Positions 9,701 through 16,330 of a stretch of DNA of 64,000 nucleotides are shown here, in pieces. The notes under the pieces are model-generated. The model had not been told where the DNA came from. It ran no database searches and saw nothing but the letters and a program-made list of their open reading frames with translations. This stretch comes from Yponomeuta sedellus (Eukaryota > Arthropoda > Insecta > Lepidoptera > Yponomeutidae): contig OW203751.1 of the NCBI GenBank assembly GCA_934045075.1, forward strand, positions 2,615,822-2,679,821, read 5' to 3'. Made by a program: the position numbers and the translations under genes. Every line of letters starts with the position of its first letter. Positions within the stretch are counted from its first letter, which is position 1.

Positions 9701-10017
9701 GTGAATTACATAATCAAGGCGCAGGACAAGGACAAGAATGTGTTGCGCAGAAGTTGATATCGTGATGTCTACCTGAGTTCCACGCTTAATCCTTCCAGGT
9801 CGGGCACGCGGCACCAGTGCTGCTCCGGTACCACGGTCATGAAGATCTGCCCGAAGTAGACGAAGGCGAAGAAGAACGCGTAGGGTATCATCATCAGGAA
9901 CAGCAGCCGCTGGTACCAGCCGAACTCGCCCACGAAGGGCAGAAGGTCGTCGAAGTCCTTTATTAGTTCGGATCGCGGGGTCTGACGGGCAGGGCCGTTT
10001 TCTGGACCTGGGGACAT
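616..10017 (-). CDS. Transporter gene B: SLC22-like organic cation transporter, 5' portion (5 exons visible, join 9773-10017, 6590-6776, 3667-3796, 2204-2332, 616-734)
   Basis: Predicted plasma-membrane solute carrier of the major facilitator superfamily, SLC22/organic-cation-transporter type; the substrate cannot be read from sequence. The five exons join in phase (245+187+130+129+119 nt, 270 codons) and encode the cytosolic N-terminus with DFDDLLPFVGEFGWYQ, TM1, the large extracellular loop, TM2, the MFS loop motif ADKYGR, TM3-4 with CRFLVG, and TM5-6 starting YVGPKWRTF. Each exon has an AG acceptor and GT donor on the minus strand. The gene continues beyond position 1, so TM7-12 are not in view. 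It is a same-strand paralogue of gene A at 36981-62067, sharing exon borders and lengths (130 and 129 bp), which implies tandem gene duplication. Unlike gene A, a donor follows DWQ at 616, splitting what is one exon in A. Known of the family: about 550 residues, 12 TM. Functional state is inferred from the absence of stops in all five exons. Confidence 0.88.
795..1000 (+). mobile_element. RTE-type non-LTR retrotransposon, 3' end only
   Basis: Reading through frame breaks, the plus strand gives RRWSDDIVRVAGRRW and LAQDREEWRS, the conserved C-terminus of insect RTE-clade endonuclease/reverse transcriptase ORFs, followed by the short tail cagtgggttgatgtgggctg. It is 5'-truncated, with a stop and frame breaks. 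Confidence 0.7.
1008..1092 (+). repeat. Fragment of the tRNA-core SINE (5' body)
   Basis: It contains cccgtgctaaggcatgtgg and the following body up to gggctgaaagtgatg, closely matching 1166-1245. The tRNA-like part is missing. Confidence 0.75.
1094..1136 (-). pseudogene. Duplicated edge of gene B exon 5 (acceptor plus first codons)
   Basis: The stretch ggggccgacgttctcaataa with the following intron bases repeats the exon-5 acceptor region at 711-755, with a few changes. Only about 20 coding bases are copied, so it cannot serve as an exon. It lies between two SINE copies. Confidence 0.7.
1137..1427 (+). repeat. tRNA-core SINE, full-length copy with target duplication
   Basis: The copy has the leader ttttaatgcactaacccgtg, then the body, tRNA-like region and gaatttttagcctctgaa end. 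It is flanked by the 13-bp direct repeat aaaacatcagcat at 1124-1136 and 1428-1440. This copy defines the orientation of leader relative to core. Confidence 0.85.
1462..1625. repeat. Interspersed repeat fragment shared with 22965 and 27469
   Basis: The text from gcgacttcgtctgcgcagg through attatcacat and ttttgggtcgcat recurs at 22965-23075 and again in the duplicated unit. The 'gcgacttcgtctgcg' edge resembles the 3' part of lepidopteran Helitrons, but the class is uncertain. Confidence 0.45.
1660..1895 (+). repeat. tRNA-headed SINE, second family
   Basis: The head has GGTGGCGCAGCGG (A-box side) and GGTTCGATCCC (B box), followed by a conserved body with tctagtttgtctcagg and gtacttagtatagggctaac. 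Other copies are at 11122-11350 (+) and 49038-49265 (-). No clear target duplication was seen here. Confidence 0.85.
1905..2160 (-). repeat. RTE-tailed SINE-like repeat
   Basis: One of several copies of a roughly 240-bp GC-rich element (others at 4313, 53938, 54590, 55470 and 61463). Its last 60 bases (ggctatattagtccactgct on the plus strand) are the same as the 3' end of the RTE ORF remnants at 12205, 57150 and 58862, which suggests a non-autonomous element using the RTE machinery. It lies beside gene B exon 4. Confidence 0.75.
2204..2332 (-). CDS. Gene B exon 4 (TM3-TM4)
   Basis: 129 bp, phase 1 in and 1 out. It encodes TNVCGFLAGVGTAFATSFWS then CRFLVGLAYDNCFMVMYIIG. Acceptor ttcccag, donor gtgagt. 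It has the same length and borders as gene A exon 58154-58282. Confidence 0.9.
2426..2660 (+). repeat. 5S-headed SINE, internally deleted copy
   Basis: The head (gaccgagtgattggaatcaa, then ttaagc and gcggtcaggt) is joined directly to the 3' half (ccttatgggcggcttgata to gacatacaagggttg). The central block is missing compared with 11745-12130. Confidence 0.8.
2665..2727 (+). repeat. Fragment of the third tRNA-headed SINE family
   Basis: It contains accgtgaaggaaaacatcgt, as in the bodies of the copies at 7405 and 34423. It is interrupted by the solo LTR. Confidence 0.65.
2979..2986 (-). promoter_or_regulatory. TATA box of the solo LTR
   Basis: TATAAATA lies on the minus strand, about 28-30 bp upstream of TCAGTT (2953-2958), a good fit to insect initiators. 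Confidence 0.7.
3001..3013. promoter_or_regulatory. Perfect heat-shock element in the solo LTR
   Basis: TTCTAGAACATTC fits the three-unit consensus nTTCnnGAAnnTTCn exactly and ends 14 bp upstream of the TATA box on the minus strand. HSF binding is an inference. Confidence 0.65.
3667..3796 (-). CDS. Gene B exon 3 (TM2 and MFS signature loop)
   Basis: 130 bp, phase 0 in and 1 out, with acceptor ctcggcag and donor gtaagt. It encodes LGWVCDRDNYPATAQAVFFC, a glycine-rich TM2, and the family loop motif FGWVADKYGRIPALV. It is the exact counterpart, with the same length, of gene A exon 59978-60107. Confidence 0.9.
3911..4266 (+). repeat. tRNA-core SINE, foldback copy
   Basis: It is flanked by the 12-bp target duplication ttgtaggtattt (3899-3910 and 4267-4278). 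After the leader (taatgcactaacccgtgct) comes an inverted copy of the element's own 3' end (tttaaaaacctatttagagg), then the body and tRNA-like part in sense, then the normal 3' end, giving inverted arms of about 40 bp. Confidence 0.85.
4313..4550 (+). repeat. RTE-tailed SINE-like repeat, sense copy
   Basis: It starts at gtgtcgacctagagaatagc and ends gtccagcagtggactaataa. Same family as 1905-2160, in opposite orientation. Confidence 0.75.
4552..4935 (+). mobile_element. CR1/Jockey-like non-LTR retrotransposon, 3' end with C-terminal codons and 3'UTR
   Basis: The frame from 4567 reads FMGHCIRFYNKIPEDILSLS, then RFKKYV and a stop at 4719-4721, the typical C-terminus of CR1/Jockey-group reverse transcriptases. 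A 3'UTR of about 215 bp ends in catttcatttca repeats. Related copies are at 22050, 23214, 58345 and 60205. Confidence 0.75.
4945..5120 (+). repeat. tRNA-core SINE, 5'-truncated copy
   Basis: It runs from ctgtacgtaatacagagaat through the tRNA-like part to gcctctaaataggattt. The leader and 5' body are absent. Confidence 0.8.
5137..5388 (+). mobile_element. Short non-autonomous Helitron-like element
   Basis: It starts actaatgttataaaggcga and continues through cggctggagcgattt to aaccgcggg-type sequence, a pattern very common in Lepidoptera. A related copy is at 56893-57106. The CTAG end is degraded (ggctcagccagta). Confidence 0.6.
5718..5912. mobile_element. Palindromic MITE-like element
   Basis: The outer arms ggaataaaacatg / catggttttattcc and inner arms gggcggtat / ataccgccc form a long imperfect inverted repeat. 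Between them are repeated units of the type aactccctcgcttcgctcag in both orientations. Confidence 0.6.
6300..6490 (-). repeat. Truncated copy of the hammerhead-motif repeat
   Basis: On the minus strand it matches 31654-31850 (ggagggagggcggtgcatta, tgtcttgcttctgcttg) but lacks the 18 bases that would form stem II and the GAA of the ribozyme-like core. Confidence 0.65.
6590..6776 (-). CDS. Gene B exon 2 (extracellular loop between TM1 and TM2)
   Basis: 187 bp, phase 2 in and 0 out. It starts after tttcag and ends CACCCAG before gtaagg. It encodes RQLSIPRTSGGTFDRC, a cysteine-bearing ectodomain typical of SLC22, with WPIVKCQNGWEFNFTDVPYE near the end; NFT is a potential N-glycosylation site. 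The first base completes the AGA codon left open by exon 1. Confidence 0.88.
6803..7240 (-). repeat. 5S-headed SINE, second head subfamily, with a duplicated 3' part
   Basis: In sense (minus) it runs from the head with ttaagcaagatagagcgcgt to the 3' end at 6803. The block tactgtcagaa...tcaagcc occurs twice. It lies directly upstream of exon B2's acceptor. Confidence 0.8.
7405..7795 (-). repeat. tRNA-headed SINE, third family, long copy
   Basis: In sense it starts GCGGTGGTAGCTCAGTGGG (A box) with GGTTCGATCCCGAG (B box), and continues through cattggtgtt-type body and accgtgaaggaaaacatcgt. The closely related long copy is at 34423-34815. Confidence 0.8.
8031..8483. mobile_element. Harbinger-like MITE with TTA target duplication
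   Basis: The terminal inverted repeats start GGCTGGGCGCATGCTGA at 8031 and end with the reverse complement at 8483, extending about 45 bp with few mismatches. They are flanked by TTA on both sides, matching the 3-bp TWA duplication of PIF/Harbinger elements. No transposase is seen. A fragment of a sister copy is at 12784-12877. Confidence 0.7.
8484..8640 (+). repeat. 5S-headed SINE, 3' part
   Basis: It runs from ttaagccatgtcgaaggcct to gacattgatatcg, adjacent to the MITE at 8031. The head is missing. Confidence 0.75.
9023..9245 (-). repeat. tRNA-core SINE copy
   Basis: Antisense tRNA-like region at about 9049-9125, followed by the body to cagccccaagtacc. It lies in intron 1 of gene B. Confidence 0.8.
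9773..10017 (-). CDS. Gene B exon 1 (start codon, TM1)
   Basis: The ATG on the minus strand is at 10015-10017; 81 codons plus two bases follow to a GT donor at 9771-9772. The peptide has a short polar N-terminus, then DFDDLLPFVGEFGWYQRLLF, a hydrophobic TM1, and the start of the extracellular loop ending VELR. An in-frame GTG lies further upstream but sits inside a SINE insertion (10027-10093), so the ATG is preferred. Alternatively, an AG just after the ATG (ccccag) could be an acceptor, which would make this an internal exon; a branch-like actaac lies upstream of it. The SINE target duplication (10016-10026 and 10094-10104) includes the first two bases of the ATG. Confidence 0.8.
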
Positions 10018-10026
10018 GTAAGGGCT

Positions 10027-10093
10027 ATATTCTTCTTGTTGCACTTGTAACCCGTGCTGAGAACAATTTTAAACACCTATTTAGAGGCTAAAA
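10027..10093 (-). repeat. Short SINE-derived insertion next to the gene B start codon
   Basis: It contains taacccgtgctgagaacaat and cctatttagaggctaaaa, i.e. leader joined to an inverted 3' end with the core deleted. It is flanked by the 11-bp direct repeat atgtaagggct (10016-10026 and 10094-10104). Confidence 0.75.
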
Positions 10094-10104
10094 ATGTAAG
10101 GGCT

Positions 10105-11121
10105 GTTAGTTATCAGAAAACCCGAAGTGAATGAGTGGGTGTATGGACGGACGAACGAAGGAACTGTTAGGTTCATTGCCTCATTTTCCCAATTTTGCGG
10201 ACATAAGTAAAGTCGCCGCGCAGTGTCTAATATAAAAACTGCATGCCGCAAGCAGTCGAGCCCTAACTCACAAACCTATCGGATTACCTTTAATTACGTG
10301 AAGTGACCTTTTTACCAAATTTCCGGCCTAACTGTACGTACCTACTGTGTTTTGAGATTCACAATAAACATCAGTTAAGTGAATTCCAGTGGTTTAATTC
10401 CAAAGGACCTTGTGGAGAGCCATCCTCCCCCTCTAATAGAACGAACGAAAGAACGAATGAATGTGTGAATGAGTATGTGTGTGAGTGGGGGAGTGAATGA
10501 ATCCTTCTGAGACATGGCTGTTCACGTGACAGAATGTGTATGGGGTGCCAATGTGCAGGTGCCAAAATTTATTAAATGTATATGTATTGGGTACTAGTTT
10601 AGGCAAGTAAATATAAGTTGTATTAAAATAGGAGAAGTAATATAATGATACGCAATTATAAAATTTGGTGAGCCCACCCCAACCAGCATTGAAATTATTT
10701 AGTCAGCATAATAAATCCGCAAAATAACTACTTGGTCAGCAAGATTTTATGATTGATCAGCAGAGAAAACATGTCTATATGCATTATATTTGATTTGTAT
10801 GCACATTTTAAACATGGTAAGCAAAATAACTAATTGGATTGCGTTTTTGTTGAAACTAGTTTTGACGGCTAAAATCAGTCAAAAGTACTTTTGTCCAAAG
10901 CTTATATTTGAAATACCAAATGGTAAAAACAGCTAAAATGATGCATAGATCAATCTGCGACAACAAAAATATAGGTGCGACGAAGCGCGTAGCGTAGAGG
11001 AGCGCGGAGGAGCGTGTTAGGTTGAACATGTGAGACCGAAAACCAACTCGACATTGTTGGATACATAATTAGAATTTTATGTTATTTTTCTGCAGCCAAA
11101 ACTAGTTTTGATTGATTTTAG
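10105..11121. other. Region upstream of gene B, no gene seen
   Basis: The gene B promoter should lie here on the minus strand; I see no convincing TATA in that orientation. A TATA-like ctaatataaaa near 10230 is on the plus strand with no gene behind it. Simple repeats of gaac/gaat/gtga type occur at 10438-10500. Confidence 0.4.
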
Positions 11122-11350
11122 CACTCGGTGGCGCAGCGGTTTGGCACGTTGACTGTAAAAGCGAAGGTCTCGGGTTCGATCCCCGGACGGGTCAAAGTAG
11201 GAAACGAGTTCTAGTTTGTCTCGGGTCTTAGATGTTATCTATGTATTTATTATATTAAATCTAACGTCAAGTTAGCACCTATAACACAAGTCATTTAGTT
11301 GTACTTAGTATAGGGCTAACGAGATCTGTGTAATATTATGTCCATGAATA
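11122..11350 (+). repeat. tRNA-headed SINE, second family
   Basis: It matches 1660-1895 from ctcggtggcgcagcggtttg through the body to atgtccatga, with scattered substitutions. Confidence 0.85.
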
Positions 11351-11449
11351 TTATTTTTTTATTTATTATTTAATCAATAAATAATTAAAGTTTAATGGTC
11401 AAAGTGTAGCAGCGACAAAAGTTCACATTGTATTTATGTTGCATTATAC

Positions 11450-11530
11450 TCGTGTGAGTGAGTGAGCGAGTTAGTGAGTGTCTGTGAGTGAGTGAATGAA
11501 TAAATGAATTAGTGAATGAATGAAAAATGT
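11450..11530. repeat. Degenerate (GTGA)n-type microsatellite
   Basis: A run of gagtgagtgagcgagttagt and tgaatgaataaatgaa units. Confidence 0.7.
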
Positions 11531-11744
11531 GAATGTCAAATCTTTTTAGATACGCACCTCGCAAGTCTTCAGTTTGGGTGCCCATAGGAATACCGTTCCC
11601 AAGGCTGACCACGGCCCTTTTCTCATGTGATTCCATCCTCATAAAGCACCTAAGAAAACAAGATAGCGGTGATATTTATAAAACATATTGTACCTACTGC
11701 TTATTAATTAACCTGTGTTTGTCTACTGTTGGTCACCGACACCA

Positions 11745-12130
11745 GAATGATTTAAGATCGTGGTCTCGTGATCTAGTGGAACCGAGTGATTGGAATCAAT
11801 CACTGCGGTTAAGCAATAGCAGGCGCGGGCAGATGCTGGAAATGTGACCGTCCCGTGACTAGCGCTGCCATTTTTCTCGAGCGCTTCCGTGCTTCGCAAG
11901 GCACGTTAAGTCGTCAGTGCCGGATGTCATATAATGGCAGTCGTTACGCAATGTCATAAGCCAGAGGCCTTATGGGCGGCTTGATAACTTCTGACAGTAA
12001 GGCCCGCCACTGTCTTACAATCCTCCATCAACACGGACTTGGCCGCGTGGTGGACTATGGCCTAACCTTCCTGCGATGCAGGAAGAGACCCGTGCCGCAG
12101 CAGTGAGGACACACAAGGATTGATATCGAT
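11745..12130 (+). repeat. 5S-headed SINE, near full-length reference copy
   Basis: About 385 bp. The head (accgagtgattggaatcaat, ttaagcaatagcaggcgcgg, then gatgctgg..tgaccgtc) aligns with the 5S rRNA internal control region. It is followed by a GC-rich body (gcttccgtgcttcgcaaggc, ccttatgggcggcttgataa, ggcccgccactgtcttacaa) and an end cacacaaggattgatatcga. It best represents the family here. Confidence 0.85.
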
Positions 12131-12204
12131 CTTGTGTAAATAAAAGACTTTGTGTGTTCTGCACTAAACGTAGTTTCGCTTTCAATTTCATGTTACGTCG
12201 TCAG

Positions 12205-12330
12205 GCTGTACTAGTCCACTGCTGGACATAGCCCTCCCCTAATGAGCGCCATAGCGCCCTGTCTTCAGCTTGCCGCATCCAGCATCTGCCGGCAGTTTTT
12301 CGCAGATCGTCATCCTAGCTAGTCCGAAGT
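12205..12330 (-). mobile_element. RTE-type retrotransposon 3' end
   Basis: The minus strand reads RCWMRQAEDRALWRSLGEGY followed by VQQW, the RTE C-terminus, ending in the tail shared with the RTE-tailed SINE-like repeats. Confidence 0.75.
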
Positions 12331-12534
12331 AGTCCTACACTTCGTTTGAGTCGCGGTCTCCACTCAAGAACAATTTCATGTTATGTTTACGCACGTACTC
12401 GTACAAATGTCTAGAACTTACCTTTGCCAAAACGGACACTTTTCTCGACGTCTTACTGGCTACAGGAACAGTAAGTGGATATAATACTCCTGAAACAAGC
12501 CATTAAAATTATAATAATTTGATAACTACGACGA

Positions 12535-12783
12535 TGAAGCGCTCGTGGCCTAGGCGAACCGAGTGATTGGAATAAATCACTTGGTTAAGCAACAACAGGC
12601 GCGGTCAGGTACAGGATGGGTGACCGTCCCGTGACTAGCGCTAGTGGCATTTTTCCGAGTGCTTCCGTACTTGGCAAGGCACGTTAAGCCGTTGGTGCCG
12701 GCTGTCATACAATGGCAGTGAGAAGTGTGAGAAGCCTTATGGACGGCTTGATAACTTCTGAAAGTAAGGCCCGTCATTGAGCC
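12535..12783 (+). repeat. 5S-headed SINE, 5' part
   Basis: It has the best-preserved 5S-like head in the window: ttaagcaacaacaggcgcgg, then tcaggtacaggatgggtgac. The 3' half is truncated where the Harbinger-like fragment begins. Confidence 0.85.
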
Positions 12784-12877
12784 GTACATAGCTCAATGAC
12801 GTTCCATGCTTTACAAAATCTGCGCTGCCCTGCACTGCGCTGTGCTGCGTCGCCTGCGTCTGAGCATGCGCCCAACC
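12784..12877. mobile_element. Right-end fragment of the Harbinger-like MITE of 8031
   Basis: gtacatagctcaatgacgtt through gcatgcgcccaacc matches the right half of 8031-8483. Confidence 0.65.
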
Positions 12878-12943
12878 TAAGAGCGGTTTCACACTACGTC
12901 CGATCTGAATCCGATCCGAAGTAGTCGTAGAACTATTTCTATG

Positions 12944-13342
12944 ATTACACTATTTTTATTTTTTATTTTTAATGCACTAACCCGTGCTAAGGAACAAATT
13001 TAAAAACCTATTTAGAGGCTAAAAATTTCACCCATGCCGGGATTCGAACCCGCAACCTCTGGCTATCCGTACCAGCGCTACGTATATGTGGGTACAGTGA
13101 TATCGTTCCGATGTTAAACCTAACTGCAAAGTAGGTAGTCGGGGCTGTAAGTAATGCAATTTGCTTAAGTCAGATGTCGCTGCCTGTACGTAATACAGAG
13201 AATATTGTAAAGAGGTTCGAAATTTCACTGATGCCGTGAGTCGCCCATTGGCTCAATTGGTAGAGCGCTGGTACGGATAGCCAGAGGTTGCGGGTTCGAA
13301 TCCCGGCATGGGTGAAATTTTTAGCCTCTAAATAGGTTTTTA
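12944..13342 (+). repeat. tRNA-core SINE, foldback copy with about 80-bp arms
   Basis: It is flanked by the 13-bp repeat aactatttctatg (12931-12943, 13343-13355). The left arm 12999-13079 is the exact inverted complement of the 3' end including part of the tRNA-like region; both arms carry the same private change (ccgtacc / ggtacgg where other copies have ccgtgcc). Confidence 0.85.
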
Positions 13343-13355
13343 AACTATTTCTATG

Positions 13356-13613
13356 GTAGTTAGTTAGTTAGACCTGAGATTTCCGCACTTAGCCTCATAG
13401 TTAGGCCATTGTACGTAGCAAGCGCTGAGGTACGCTAACACCTCAGACACTAGGGTTTCTTTACGATGTTTTCCTTCACCGTCAGCGAGTAGTATTGCTA
13501 CTATAATTTCACAAATGTACATAACTTAGAAAACAAAGTCATTGGTACATGCCGGGGTTCGAACCCACGACCTCCCGATTGAGAAGCCGGCGTTCTACAC
13601 CTCCGCTACCACC
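13356..13613 (-). repeat. tRNA-headed SINE, third family, with long target duplication
   Basis: In sense it starts GGTGGTAGCGGAGG with GGGTTCGAACCCC and ends in ctaactaacta repeats. The flanks repeat about 35 bp of the host MITE (from gatccgaagtagtcgtagaa). The left copy of that repeat is itself interrupted by the SINE at 12944. Confidence 0.75.
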
Positions 13614-13869
13614 GATCCGAAGTAGTCGTAGAACTATTTCTATGGTAGTTTACGCACTAGATCCGGCTTCCGACATCCGATGTCTCTTCATCATCCGACA
13701 ATATCCATTTCGGATAAGATTATTTATTTACGAACCGAATCCGAGCTGCGTACGAGATCGGGGCGTGGCTGGAGCGAGAGGCGTCCAGTTTAATTCTGTT
13801 CTGTGTGGCAGCGCATGTTTGCATCATGCTACCCCACGAGTGGAAAATAACCATGATTATGGGACAGCT

Positions 13870-14055
13870 TGGATTTATAATTATTTATTTTAAAAACCTA
13901 TTTGGAGGCTAAAAATTCCACCCATGCCGGGATTTGGACCCGCGACCTCTGGCTATCCGTGCCAGCGCTCTTTCCAACTGAGCTAATGGGCGACTCACCG
14001 GCATCAGTGAAATTTCGAACCTCTTTACAATATTCTCTGTATTAACGTACAGTAT
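13870..14055 (-). repeat. tRNA-core SINE copy
   Basis: Antisense core from aaaaacctatttggaggc to tctgtattaacgtacag. The flanks share tataattatttattt (near 13875 and 14078), a likely target duplication. Confidence 0.75.
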
Positions 14056-14596
14056 AATTATAGTATAATTATACTGTATAATTATTTATTTCAATTCTTT
14101 ATTGCACAAGTTACATGAGTAAATGTACAAGGGCGTGCTTAATGCAAGAAGAATTCTCTTTCAGCAAACCCTTGGTGTTACCCCCTGAACTGTTTGGATT
14201 TAGATCAGAGATCGGACTAGTGCGTAAGCAATGTCCGAATTAGGTGCGCCATTTCTAGACCCGTATTTTCACGGATTCGGATCAGAAAACCGCTCTAAAA
14301 GCTCGTATATATGAAGATCGCACTTACGTATTTTTGATCGGCACAAAATATGCTTACACTAGAGAAGTTACTAAAACCACCGAACACACTTTTTTGCGTC
14401 TTTAGGTGCTAAATTAGGGCTTGACAACCTTTCTGTACACGAAGCAGGAAACTGCTTTGAATAATGACAGCTGTTACGATTGACACATGTCTTTATATGA
14501 TAGAGCGATTGGGTTTATTTACTTATAGAAGTTGATAGACAGTAGGTCAGATCCGTCTTCAACTGACAAAAATATGTCTTTAAAAATATATACAAC

Positions 14597-14862
14597 AAGC
14601 GCTCGTTGCCTAGCCGAACCGAGAGGTAGGAATCAATCACTTTAGTTAAGCAACAATAGGCGCGGTCAGGTACAAGATGGGTGACCGTCCCGTGACTACC
14701 GCTAGTGGCATTTTTTCCGAGTGCTTCCGCGCTGCGCATGGCACGTCAAGCCGTTGGTCCCGGCTGCCATATAAGGGCAGTCGTTAAGCCACGTCAGGTG
14801 CCTTATGGGCGGCTTGATAACTTCTGGCAGTAAGGCCCGCCACTGTCTTACAATCTTCTGTG
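14597..14862 (+). repeat. 5S-headed SINE, 5' two-thirds
   Basis: Head gccgaaccgagaggtaggaa, ttaagcaacaataggcgcgg, then gatgggtgaccgtcccgtg. It ends at actgtcttacaatctt. Confidence 0.8.
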
Positions 14863-15689
14863 GTGGATTATTGTATACATCTAAAGTAAAAGTAAACCAT
14901 TTCTATTTCTGTAATCAGCCCACATCAACCCACTGCTGGGCATAGGCCTCCTTTTTATTGCGCGTTTTACATAATTATGATTAATCCATAATTAATAATA
15001 ATTATGTAAAGGCCATGATGTTAATATGACAGTCCCTGGTACCTGCCTACCCTTATTGTGGGTTAAGCTTGCTACATACATCGGAATTTCTTGGTTACTT
15101 ATCGAAACTTCGATTCGAGATTCCGAACGCAGTCAATTCATACAAACCTATGGACTTACCACATACATATAGTCTGTTAGCTTTTAGAATATACCTCGGC
15201 TACTATCGGATAGAATCGGATATATTCGTGTAATAGAAATATCGGAACTAATATGACACTTAATTTCGAAATCAGAACTTAATAATCAGTACGAAAAGCG
15301 GCGAAAATTGGCGAAAACCGAAGCCTACTCTAGAGCCCGAGGTATATTCTAAAAGCTAGTAGTTTTCTGTGCGATATTTTATCGATTCGGAATTCCGCAT
15401 GGTTGCTTGTGTGTTTGGAATCCCGTACGGAAAAAAGCTGGTACGAACGCAACTTGCAACTTCTTCTTAGTAAGGTACCATTCTTAATAGAATTCCGTAT
15501 TAATATCCCGAAACAAAATTGTATGTGGCCGGCCTAAAAAAATCGAACTAAACGTTCGGTCACGCACGCCATCTAGTGGCTTTGTAAGAAACGATACTTA
15601 ATTTTTAATAACGTAGTGGGTTACAGGCGTGAGTTTATATTATGTTGTCCTGTTAATTTACCCAACTTTCTAATCGTGTTTAGTCCCAA
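14863..15689. other. Intergenic, no gene seen
   Basis: A short RTE tail (cacatcaacccactgctggg) occurs near 14920. The remainder is unassigned AT-rich sequence without a convincing open frame. Confidence 0.4.
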
Positions 15690-16330
15690 AATCTCTTAAA
15701 TCCGAAGTTACTTTATTTTACTTTGATTGTCTTTTAATTGGCCCTAAAACGAGCGATGTAATTTTTGGACTAATCCCAAAATTCCAAATAAACGCAGCAA
15801 TTCCGGATTTTGGGACTAATCCCAAAATTTAAAATTTCTACCTTGCTTAAATTCCAGTTTTGACCTAGTCTCAAAATTTGGGACTAACCCCAAAATTCCT
15901 AGTTTCTACCTGGCTTAAATTCCAGTTTTGTCCTAGTATCAAAATTTGGGACTAATCCCAAAATTCCAAATAAACGCAGTAATTCCGGATTTTGGGACTA
16001 ATCCCAAAATTACAAATTTCTACACCTAAATTCCAGTTTTGTCCTAGTCTCAAAATTTGGGACTAATCCCAAAATTCTAGATTTTCACGTGGACTAAATT
16101 CCATTTTTGTCATCGTCTCAAAATTTGGGACTATACCAAAATTCTAGTTTTTCACCTGGACTAAATTCCTGTTTAGTCCTGGTTTCAAAACTTGGGCCTA
16201 ATTCCGAAATTCGAAATTTCTTCTGACCTAAATTCCAGTTTTGTCCTAGTTTCAAAATTTGGGACCGACCTCAAAATACCAAATCTCTACCTGGCCTAAA
16301 TTTCAGTTTTAACATGGTATCAAAACACCT
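15690..16330. repeat. Minisatellite, about 65-70-bp unit, roughly 8-9 copies
   Basis: Repeats of the type ccagttttgtcctagtctca, aaatttgggactaatcccaa, aattccaaat with substitutions and small indels. Intergenic and non-coding. Confidence 0.85.

Larger units (their letters stand above)
12881..14295. mobile_element. Harbinger-like MITE filled with nested SINEs, TAA target duplication
   Basis: The ends are GAGCGGTTTCA and its complement TGAAAACCGCTC-like (right end aaaaccgctc), with a subterminal gat(c/t)tgaatccg on the left and cggattcggatc on the right. TAA flanks both ends (12878-12880, 14296-14298). Removing three nested SINEs leaves a few hundred bp rich in atccgatccg motifs. No transposase. 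Confidence 0.6.

Noticed and set aside
10226..10236. TATA-like box on the plus strand (ctaatataaaa)
   Set aside because: No gene follows on that strand; gene B reads the other way.
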